Of a DNA stretch of 64,000 nt, positions 36,120 to 46,053 are shown piece after piece (the first letter of the stretch is position 1; every line of letters starts with the position of its first letter). A program made the translations under genes and the position numbers. The notes below the pieces were generated by a model. That model saw only the letters and a program-made list of their open reading frames with translations, did not search any database and had not been told where the DNA came from. The stretch is from contig NC_081551.1 in assembly GCF_901000735.1 (NCBI RefSeq), positions 16,210,545 to 16,274,544 on the forward strand, written 5' to 3'. The DNA is from Corylus avellana (taxonomy: Eukaryota > Streptophyta > Magnoliopsida > Fagales > Betulaceae).

Positions 36120-36494
36120 TGTTAAGGGAATATCTTCCAGATATGGTAATGACAGTGAACCACAATGAAGTCACTCATATGGAAGGCAAGATGGTAGAAT
36201 GTTGAGGAAATATCTTCCAGCTTTGGGTGAGCCACAATCAAATCCCTTCTATGAAATGCAAGATGGCAAGAATCATGGAGAAAGTATATCGTTACCAACA
36301 ACTCACAATAGCAATCTATCTTATTTCTGGAATATTGTAATTTATCTTTAATTTTGATTGATTGTATTATGTACCCAAGTTCTATATATAAAGAGCAATA
36401 CCTCAAGGCTCAAGCTACGATTGAGCTGAGGAAATCAATTTCTCTTCCTCTCCACGGTTTCTCAAACCTTCTCAATAAATATAATAATTCTACA
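36120..36494 (+). repeat. Probable LTR remnant (375 bp)
   Basis: The stretch starts TGTTAAGGGAATATCTTCC and ends AATAATTCTACA, with TATATATAAAGAG near 36385 and CTCTCCACGG downstream, the build of a small LTR. An internal partial repeat (AATATCTTCCAG at 36130 and 36209) is present. Flanking pentamers do not match, so borders are less certain than for the neighbouring solo LTR. Confidence 0.5.
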
Positions 36495-37212
36495 TACAAA
36501 ATAATTTCAAAACACTTGATTACAAAGTAATGAACCTTTAGGAGAAGACAAACACAAATTTAGGAGAAATCGAACAAAAGGGAAGAATGAACCTTTCTTA
36601 GCCGATTTTGATCTGGACACCAGGAATAACCAAATGCATTATGCTCGCCGGAAGATAGCTGGTTTAGCTTTGCCCAAGCACTGCCCACTACACGACGATG
36701 GTGGCTCAACCACCATGCTTCAATCTCTCTCTCAATCTCAATATTTCTCTCCTTTCGGTCCCCTCTCTACCTTGTGTAGAACATAGATGAAAGTTGAGAC
36801 ACACGTTGAAGATGGGAGTTTTGATGTTTTGCAGAAAGAGGTTGCATTGAGAGAACAAGAGGGATGGCATACTGTGTTGTGACAGGAAAGAGATAGAGTA
36901 AAGGTGTGTTGTGACAGGAGAGAGAGAATGCGTTTTTTTTTTTTTTAATCTATTTAATAAGCCTTTGGATCGCGACAATGGAACCCAATACTTTGGATTC
37001 CACTATAGCAATCCTAATGTTTATGGCTCATTTAGGGAGTTTGCTGTGTGTGATTTTTTTTGACATTTTTCCTAAACTTAGGGAAGGAAACCACATAGGG
37101 GTGAAAATGTGGGTGGTTATTAACCGCCCGCTAACCACCTTTATTATAATAATAATTATTATTATTATTATTATTATTATAACATAATCAATTGACCATT
37201 AAATCATAATTT

Positions 37213-40200
37213 AAGTATTAATGTATTATCACTATAATTTATATGATCATTAAATCATATGATTATATAATAACAAATTATACATATATAATATGACATA
37301 AATCATAAGTACATAAGTTCATACTAATAGAATAATGAAGCACATAGAGACTTAGTTTCAATGTATGTTATTAAATTACTTATAAGTACATACATGTTAT
37401 AAATTATAATTATACATATATGCATATTGAATAATATAAATGTATAAGATCAATACCAAATCATATGATTCAATGACAATTCAAATACTTAATCAAGTTA
37501 ATCATATTATTCATGTACAATGATAATGTGATTCGTATAATATCAAATTAAGTAATTGACATTGGATTAAACAATGTGTTACTTATAACCATAATTGAAG
37601 TATTGATGTATTATCATTATAATTTACATGACTGCGGATTTTTACTCAGGTTGAAGTTGAAAAAGCACTATTCCAAATGCATCCACTAAAATCTCTAGGA
37701 CCGGATGGCTTCTCCACATGTTTCTATCAGAGGTCGTGGAGTACTGTTAAAAATGAGGTTTGCAATGTTGTTCTTGATTTCCTTAATAATGATGTTTTTG
37801 ATATAGATGTGAATGCAACCAATATTGCTCTTATACCCAAAAATAATAGTCCATCTAGTGTGACTGAATATAGACCCATTAGCCTGTGTAATGTGGTATA
37901 TAAACTCATCTCCAAAGTGTTAGCTAACAGGTTGAAAAATGTGCTACCGTTTATTATTTCATCTACGTAGAGTGCTTTTATCTTAGGTAGATTAATCACT
38001 GATAATATATTGGTGGCTTTTGAGGCCTTACATACTATAGATAGTCGTATGAAAGGAAGTGAGGGATTTATGGCCCTTAAATTGGACATGAGCAAGGCGT
38101 ACGATAGGGTAGAATGGAACTTTTTGGAGGCTATAATGAGGGAAATTGGATTTGTGAGTTGGTGGTTACAATTGATGATGACGTTCATTCAGACGGCCTC
38201 TTATTCGGTGTTTGTCAATGGGCAACCGTATAGAAAGATTGTTCCAACTCAGGGCATCAGGCAAGGTGATCCACTGTCACCATATTTTTTTCATCCTGTG
38301 TGCAGAAGGTCTGAGCTCACTTCTCCAACAGGCTGAAAGAGATAGAATTATTACAGGGCTTCCTATTACTATGGGGTATTCGCTTAAATCACCTATTTTT
38401 TGCTGATGATAGCCTAATTTTCTGCAAGGCAAGCATTTTTGAGTGTCTATGTATTTAGGAGCTTCTTGAGATTTATGAGAAAGCTTCAGGACAAAAATTG
38501 AATAGGGAGAAAACTTCGGTCTTCTTCAGGAAGAATACTAAAGAAGAGGCGAAAGAACTTATCCTTTCTAATGTGGGTGTAAGTTCAACTAGAAGATATG
38601 AGAAGTATTTAGGGCTGCCTGCTCTCATTGGTAAGTCAAAGGTGAGTGCATTCACAAGCATTAAGGGGAGAATATGGGATAAAATTAATGGGTGGAAGGA
38701 TAGATTTTTATCTCAAGCAAGGAAAGAAGTTTTGTTAAAGGTGGTTCAGGCGATTCCAACATACACCATGAGTGTCTTCCTTTTGACAAAAACTTTAAGT
38801 AAAGACATTAATTTCATGATGTCTAAATTTTGGTGGGGGCATAAGGATAATGGGGCGAAAATGGCATGGATGAATTGGGAAAAAATGGGGAGGGGGAAAG
38901 AGAAAGGTGGTATGGGCTTTCGGGATTTAGGGTGTTTTAATTTAGCCTTGTTGGCAAAACAAGGGTGGTGGATAATTCAAAATCCTGATTCTCTAGTGGC
39001 ATGGATATTTAAAGAAAAGTATTTCCGTAATGATTCTTTTCTCACATCCAATCTTAGTAGTAGACCTTCGTATGCTTGGAGGAGTGTATGGTCAACAAAA
39101 AGGCTTCTTCAAGAGGGCTTAATATGGAGGGTTGGGGATGGCAGTGATATCAAAGTCTGGAAAGATAGATGGGTTCCTTCACCATTGACATATTCTATTC
39201 AGTCTCCAATTATTATGCTTGATGTTAATGCTCAGGTCAGTTCACTTACAGGTGTAGATACTAAATGGTGGAATCAAACTTTGATCTATGATATTTTCAT
39301 AAAAGAAGAAGTGGATCTCATATGTGGTATGGCTATCTGTCCAAGACAGCAGAGTGATAGGCAGGTGTAGGTAGGAACTATGAATGGTGGGTCCTTGGTA
39401 AAAAGTGCATATCACTTAGCAAAAGCTTTTGAGGAGAGGACAAAAGGAAGTTGTTCTAATTTAGAAATTGGAGCCAAGGAATGGAGGAAGATCTGAAAAA
39501 TAAAGGGGCCTCGAGTTGTTAAAGCCTTTTTGTGGAAAGTTTGTAATGAAATTTTACCAACTAAGGGTAATCTGCATAAGCGTGGGATCATTGAAGATGC
39601 TCTCTATCCCATTTGTGGGTTGGAGGTGGAATCGGTGGGGCATGCTTTGTGGAGCTGCACGGCTGCGAGAGACGTTTGGATTGAGAGCTCTTCAAGAATT
39701 CATAAATGCACGAGCGATGAAGACAACTTTATGAGTATCTTCCTCAAGCTGCACGATAGAGTTGGGGAGGAGGACATGCGGCTGGTTGCTAATATTTTTA
39801 GGCAGATTTGATTATGTCGTAACAAGTTGGTTTGTGATGGTATTTCTACACCTCCAGAAACGGTAGTTCAAATAGCCAAGCATCAACTAGAGGCATTTTC
39901 TAATGCAGAACAGAATTGCAAATAGCAGTTGGTTCATCCATTGGTTTTGTTGGAGAATGCTTGGAGAAGACCTGGTAGGGGAATTATAAAGGTAAATTGG
40001 GACGCTGCACTTGATCACAAACAAAGGAGAATTGGAATGGGTATTTTGGCTCGTGACCATGATGGGAAGGTGATTGCAGCTATGTGTAGTTCCAAACCAT
40101 GTCTTCTTGACCTAGCTTCTGCAGAAGCATTTGCAGCTTGGAGAATGGCTGGCTTTTGTGGTTCTTTGGGTGCTCATTTGGTGGTTGAGGGGGATTCTTT

Positions 40201-40821
40201 AGAGATTGTCAATGCCTTACGTAAGGACTCAGCTTGTTGGGGGAGGTACGACAATCTTGTTGATGATGCAAAAATTCTTCTCAATTCACTTGATCAATGG
40301 GAGGTGCAACATGTTAGGAGAACAGGAAATGACGCTGCTCATATGCTAGCTAAATTAGCTCTTACTATTAGAGTTGAGGAACATTGGAGACTTGAATGTC
40401 CATCGTGTATCCAAGAACTTGTTCTTGCTGAATCTGGCAATCTTTGAGATTTATAAGATTTGAGTACCATTTCAAAAAAAATTAAAAAAATAAAAATTGA
40501 TGATTAAATCATATGATTATATAATAACAAATTGTACATATATAACATGACATAAATCATAAGTATACAAATTCATACTAATACAATAATTAAATACCTA
40601 GAGACTTAGTTCCAATGTATGTTATAAACTTATAAATCCATGTATGTTATAAATTATAATTATACATATATACATATTTAATAATATAAATGTATAAGAT
40701 CAATACTTAATCATACGATTCAATGACAATTCAAATAATTAATCATATTATTCATATACAATGACAATGTGATTCGTATAATATCAAATTAAGTAATTGA
40801 CATTGGATTAAATAATGTGTT
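37213..40821 (+). repeat. Tandem ~385-bp AT-rich units of the hAT body, split by the LINE
   Basis: AAGTATTAATGTATTATC at 37213 and AAGTATTGATGTATTATC at 37598 mark successive units (period 385). Unit 1 is whole. Unit 2 begins at 37598, is cut by the LINE at about 37631 and resumes at about 40498 (GATTAAATCATATGATTATA), ending near 40827. Unit 3 starts at 47420-47434 beyond the next insertion. Element B has the same units (41653, 46054-46150). Confidence 0.8.
37632..40497 (+). pseudogene. L1-type LINE ORF2 relic: RT, zf-RVT, RNase H
   Basis: The copy is 5'-truncated in the RT domain. In order: LGPDGFSTCFYQRSW and YRPISLCNVVYKLISKVLAN (RT, 37680-37960), MALKLDMSKAYDRVEW (38070), GIRQGDPLSPY (38255), FFADDSLIF (38398, intact F/YADD), ARKEVLLKVVQAIPTYTMS (38720), the zf-RVT region VKAFLWKVCNEILPTKGNLH (39520), and an RNase H domain at 39929-40447 (KVNWDAAL, ASAEAFAAW, VEGDSLEIVNAL, GNDAAHMLAK). 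Stops and at least two frameshifts (about 38290 and 38375) inactivate it. The 3' end is an A-rich tail at 40474-40497. The RNase H frame itself is open for 172 codons. Confidence 0.92.
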
Positions 40822-41823
40822 ACTTATTGATTGTGGTATTTTTGTGACAAAAAATATCAATTATAAAAATAACCACTCGAAATAGGACGAATCTTTGTAG
40901 GATATGGCTATAGAGAGGGTGTCGAACTTCAAGGACTACAGGGGTTTTATTATCAAAATTTGAAAGATTAAATTAACTTAATTAAAAAGAGAATTGATTT
41001 GATTTTCTTTAAAAGTAAAATGCATGAAAATAAAAGAGATTTAAAATAAGAGAGAGAGTGTAGGATATTGACTTCACCTTTATCCGCACAATAATGGCTA
41101 ATTATAATTAATCTCAGAAATTCATTATATGCATGTTATAAATAAACAAGAAACTACCTTATTAAAGAATAAGCATAATCTATCTTTGGTTGGCACAGAT
41201 CGTCCACCTAACCATTAAGATACGGTACGACCCGTCTTCTCTAGGTATAAATTATTAAATTTTTTAACAGGATGCATACAATCAATGAATAAATGTAACC
41301 CATCTTCGGTTGACACGGATTGTCTACCTAAATTACACTAAATTAGGGTGTAGTACAATCCGTCTTCCCTAGACATGGCCTGTCAAATTAAGGGTGTCAA
41401 TGTAGGCGGTTTCGCTAACCGCTAACCGCTATAACCGCTAACCATTAACCGCTTAACCGTTTAACCGTATTAACCGCTATAATCGCCTAGCGGTTAGCGA
41501 TTAACGGTTATTGGGTTTACTAACCGTAACTGCTAACTGCCTTTTTATATAATATATTTTTATAATTATAATTATAAAAATATTTATACATATAACATAA
41601 TCACTTGATCATTAAATCACAATTTTTTTTTAAAATAATTAAATCACAATTTGAGTATTAATATATTATCACTATAATTTATATGATTATATCACATGAT
41701 CAATTGATCATTAAATCATTTGATTATATAATAACAAATTATACATATATAATATGACATAACTCATAAGTATACCAATTCATACTAATACAACAATTAA
41801 ATATCTAGAGACTTATTTCCAAT

Positions 41824-42615
41824 CACTACAAAAAAATAGGTATTTTCTGACGTGGCAAACAGTGCATATTTTTTGCCACGTCAGCATTTTCTGACGTGGC
41901 AAAAAATGCCACGTCAGAAAATATTTTCTGACGCGCTAAAAAATAGCACGTCGCGTCAGAATTTTCTGACGTGCCAAATTGGCGCGTCAGAAAAAGAAAA
42001 AAAAAAGACCGAAATTTTGAAATTTTTTCCTCTTCTTATTTTCCCTCCGCTTTTTTCATCTTTTTATTCTTCCCCCTCATTTATTTTTCCAACACTGTCT
42101 CTCTCCTATCCCTTCGCTTAGTATAGAAATTAAAATCTAATTATCTCTATGTCTTTTTTTTTTTTCACTGAAAAACACTATTTAATTGGAGATAAAACAA
42201 ACAAACATGAAATGAACTTGTCGTTGCATCCAAATAGCTAGGTTTTCTTCTTAATTATATTCATGAATTCTTTCATCTTTTTATTCTTCTCCTTCATGCA
42301 GAGAGAGAAGGAAAAAAAAATTGCAGGGTACTGTACTTGCACTCTACGGTGTGTTGGAACTTGGGGGAGGAAAAAGAAAAGGAAAAAAAAAAAATTAGAA
42401 GAATTGAAGCCTACGTGCAGAGAGAGAGAGAGAAAAAAAAAAAAAAGGGAATGAAGAAGAATGAATTAATTAAGAAAGGGAGAGAAGAAAAATAATGAAG
42501 ACAAAAACAAAAAAAATTATAAAATAAAAGAATTCCTGACGTGCTATATTTGGCACGTCAGGTGGCACGTCAGGAATTCCTGACGTGCCATATATGGCAC
42601 GTCAAGAATTCTTTT

Positions 42616-42646
<31 letters not shown>

Positions 42647-44121
42647 TTCAGAAATAAATAAATAAATATATATTTTTTATATTAGGTTTATTTATATTAT
42701 ATATATTCACCTTCTTTTTTTTCTTTTCTTTTTTTATGTTAGACTCCTGACGTGCTAAAAATAGCACGTCAGAAACCTGATATCAAAAAACAAGCGGGAT
42801 TTTCAACTTTTTCCCTCTTTATCCCTATCTTCTTTCCCTCTTCTTTTCCCTTTATAATTCTATTATATATTCATCTTCTTTAATCCCTTTTCTTTTATTT
42901 CCAAACTCAGCTCTCTCTCTCCTCTCTCAATCTCCCTAGCCTCTTCTCTCTGTACATCCGGCCACCAGCTTCTAAAGGGAAGAAGAAAAGGAGAAAAATA
43001 AGATTGAGGAAGAAGAAGAAAAAGAAAAAAATGGGAGAAGATCAGAAGATCCAGAGAAGCAGCAGAAAAGAAAAGAAAAAAAAAAAAAAAAAAGATGGAG
43101 AAGAGATCGAAGCAGCAGAAGAAAGAAAAAGAAAAAAAAAGGAGAAGAGAAGAGGATCAAAGAAGAGAGATTTTTGATTTGAAGAAGCTCTGATTTGGTT
43201 TATTTTGATTTGATTTGAGAGATTTTTGATTTTTGATTTTTGATTTGAAGAGAAGAAGATCGAAAGGTTTATTTTTTGATTTGGGTTTTTGATTTTTTAT
43301 TGATTTTATGGTTTGGGTTTTTGAAAATGAAGGAAAGAAGAGAGAAAAGAGAGTGAAAATGGAGGAAAGAAGAGAGAGAGAGAGAGAGAGAGTGAAAATG
43401 GAGGAAGGAAGAGATCAGGGAGAGCTGGGGATCGGAGAAGACGAACTGTTCCAGAATTAAAAAAATATTTTTAATTAAAAAAAAATCCAGAAAAAATTAA
43501 AAAAAGAAAAATTATTATTTTTTAATAATTTTAAATTTGCTGACGTGTCAAANNNNNNNNNNNNNNNNNNNNNNNNNNNNNNNNNNNNNNNNNNNNNNNN
43601 NNNNNNNNNNNNNNNNNNNNNNNNNNNNNNNNNNNNNNNNNNNNNNNNNNNNNNNNNNNNNNNNNNNNNNNNNNNNNNNNNNNNNNNNNNNNNNNNNNNN
43701 NNNNNNNNNNNNNNNNNNNNNNNNNNNNNNNNNNNNNNNNNNNNNNNNNNNNNNNNNNNNNNNNNNNNNNNNNNNNNNNNNNNNNNNNNNNNNNNNNNNN
43801 NNNNNNNNNNNNNNNNNNNNNNNNNNNNNNNNNNNNNNNNNNNNNNNNNNNNNNNNNNNNNNNNNAGTTAACACGTCAGAAATTTTTCTGACGTGTCACT
43901 CTTTAACACGTCAGAAAATAATTTCTGACGTGTTAATTATAACACGTCAGAAATTTCTGACGGGTTAAAACTTAACACGTCAGAAATTTTCCATTTCTGA
44001 CACCTATAATCTTCACGCGTGAAACACGTCAGGAAGGCCCCGTCAAGAACGTTTTCTGACATGTCAGACTACCTGACACGTCAGAAAACGTCCGTCAGAA
44101 AAAATTTAATTTTTTGTAGTG
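41824..44121. mobile_element. CACTA-type non-autonomous element with TGACGTG palindrome arrays
   Basis: The ends CACTACAAAAAAATAGG (41824) and TTTTTTGTAGTG (44110-44121) form the CACTA inverted repeat. Next to both ends, and in two internal clusters (42535-42613, 42743-42775), lie back-to-back palindromes of the type TTCTGACGTGNNA...TNNCACGTCAGAA. More than two dozen TGACG/CGTCA cores are visible. Between clusters are pyrimidine-rich then purine-rich tracts. No transposase is encoded. Flanking triplets (AAT, ATA) do not match, so the TSD is not shown. A 313-N gap hides part of the right half. Confidence 0.72.
43553..43865. other. Assembly gap (313 N)
   Basis: The gap falls within the CACTA-ended element, between palindrome clusters. 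The odd length suggests an estimated size. Confidence 0.99.
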
Positions 44122-44636
44122 ATAGTAGTTATTTTGCATATTGCATATGCAACACAAGGAGTCTTTTAGTTTAATTATTTTGGCTGAAGATATGGATTGC
44201 GTTGGAATACCGGGGCAATAAGTATATCCAGCCGTAGGAGACTAGGAGTTTATCTTTTATCTTGCCATACGAGTTTATTTCCATTTGGTTGTCGTAGGAA
44301 ATAGGAAAAATAATAACTGAAAGAGTAATTTCCAGTGATGGAATCATTGTAGGAGTTGAATTTCAAAGTCATAGAATTCAACTCTAAGCAGGTTTTATCC
44401 CTCTATTTAAAGAGAGGAACCTTCAATAATAAGGCATGCAAAATTTATTCTTAAACTTAGGCTCCGTTTGGTTTGTAAATTCGACCCTTGAAATAAAATG
44501 ATCCAAAATAACGATTCCCTTACGTAGATGAATAGCTATTCATTAATTAAGAAATGAATTGTATTTTTCCAAAAACACCTATATTATTTTTTATTATACT
44601 TTAAACTTAAAAAAATAAATAAAAAACATAGAAAAT
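44122..44636. other. Body of element B, further insertions; Tourist-like end at 44461
   Basis: Sequence after the CACTA end does not match the expected hAT unit, so another insertion is present; 44390-44420 (TATTTAAAGAGAGG) looks like the leader part of an LTR, but no border is clear. At 44461 TTA is followed by GGCTCCGTTTGGTTTG, the usual start of Tourist-like MITEs, and GGAATAGCTATT-like words follow. Its right end is not found. Confidence 0.4.
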
Positions 44637-44656
44637 NNNNNNNNNNNNNNNNNNNN
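44637..44656. other. Assembly gap (20 N)
   Basis: A run of 20 N inside the Tourist-like sequence. Confidence 0.99.
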
Positions 44657-44890
44657 TAAGTGGCCAGTTTTTATTTTTAATTTTTTTTTTAAAAAAAAAA
44701 ATATGAGTCAATTTCAATCAGAACTTGTGTATCTTGACCAAATTAAGAAATAAAAATAATTATTTAATTTCACTTTACTCTATTATCAATAATAACTATT
44801 CTATTTATTAATGAAATACACAAGTGATCGGAAGAATTGAAGTGGAGTAAAAACCTCCGATTTCCTGTCGGTCCCACACCAATTAACCAT

Positions 44891-45074
44891 AGGAAAAAGG
44901 ATTATCTCCATTTCAAAATTCTTCAATTTTTTTTATTTAGTGTATTTTAAAGGGTGGTGTTGTCCAAAAATTTTAATGATGGTAGTGTATTAAATGCAAT
45001 ATCCTTCAAAATATACTAAATAAAAAAAATTGAAAAATTTTTAAATAGAGAGGATCATTTTCCTTAAAATAGCA
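44891..45074. mobile_element. Short hairpin MITE (about 184 bp)
   Basis: The left arm AGGAAAAAGGATTATCTCCA and the complement of the right arm AAGGAAAATGATCCTCTCTA continue as an inverted repeat for about 65 bp, including TCAATTTTTTTTATTTAGT in both arms. The loop is short. No TSD was established. Confidence 0.65.
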
Positions 45075-45483
45075 AAGACATAAGCCTCATACATTTATTG
45101 CCTTCAATTAAAAAAGCAAAAACATATGGGCCCATACATTTAATGACATGGGAAATGCAAATTACTCGACACACCCTTTCACCATCTGTTGTGAAATTTA
45201 TTTATTTTTTTTAAAAATAATAATAATAAATTAAGGCTGAATTGTCATAACCATGTTAGCTACTAGGATTTAGGTATAATATTAATGGAGATAAACTTCT
45301 ATACGGTTGCGACAGAAATTCACTTTTTTGTGTTCATCAATCACGAGATGACACTTAAGTCTAGTATATTAAACATAAACTTAGCAAAAAAATACAACCA
45401 CATTTGATCATACTAAATATGAGCAAAAAAAACTTTAAAAACTAATTAATTTTTTTTAAAAAAAAAAATAATTAAAAATAAAA

Positions 45484-45815
45484 TGGGTGGTTGCCAGCCA
45501 CCCCAAGTGGGGGGAGAAGGTGGCCAGCGCGCCACCCCAAAGGTAGGTTGGGGCAGCGGCACCGTTGGCCTAGCCACTTTAGGGGTGGCCCGTGGGGAGG
45601 CTTGTTGCCACCCCAACCCATGGGCTGGTGGCCACCCCCAGATCTGGCTAGGGGTAGCCCGCAAGCCACCCCTAGGCCATGGGGGTGGTTGCGCGCCACT
45701 CCTGGCTAGCCCAAATTTGGCGGGATGGCTAGCGGGCCACCCCCTGCCACCCCAGAAGTGGTCAGTGGTGGCACCACCACCCCCCACCTCCCTCTAGGGT
45801 GGCCTTGGGTTGCTG
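45484..45815. repeat. GC-rich palindromic island 5 (largest)
   Basis: About 330 bp of GGGTGGC/GCCACCC words, often back to back (GGTGGTTGCCAGCCACCCC, GGTGGCCACCCCCAG), inside DNA of very high AT content. The immediate flanks are themselves complementary A/T tracts (TTTTTTTAAAAAAAAAATAA before, TTTATTTTTTATTTTTTAAA after). All six frames stay open for 70-113 codons because the words lack stop triplets. This is not a gene. Confidence 0.6.
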
Positions 45816-45953
45816 CCATCCTCTAAATTTATTTTTTATTTTTTAAAATAATGAAACCTGATATAAGCAAGTGGTTGTGTTTTTTTTTTTTACCTTAATG
45901 TGTTCCATGCTTATGTGTCATCTGTTGATTGGTGGGCACAAAATGGTGAATTT

Positions 45954-46053
45954 NNNNNNNNNNNNNNNNNNNNNNNNNNNNNNNNNNNNNNNNNNNNNNN
46001 NNNNNNNNNNNNNNNNNNNNNNNNNNNNNNNNNNNNNNNNNNNNNNNNNNNNN
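45954..46053. other. Assembly gap (100 N)
   Basis: A default-size gap. Element B resumes directly after it at 46054 (ATTCGTATAATATCAAATTA). Confidence 0.99.

Noticed and set aside
42263..42454. Lys/Arg-rich open frame
   Set aside because: Product of a purine-rich tract within a non-autonomous transposon; no protein family.
43537..43968. Frames of more than 100 codons over the N gap
   Set aside because: They consist of translated N and have no content. The same holds for the frames crossing 24480-24579 and 45954-46053.
45446..45797. Several overlapping open frames of 70-113 codons on both strands
   Set aside because: They lie in the GC-rich palindrome island. All frames are open only because the repeated words lack stop triplets, and the products are low-complexity Gly/Pro/Trp/His strings.
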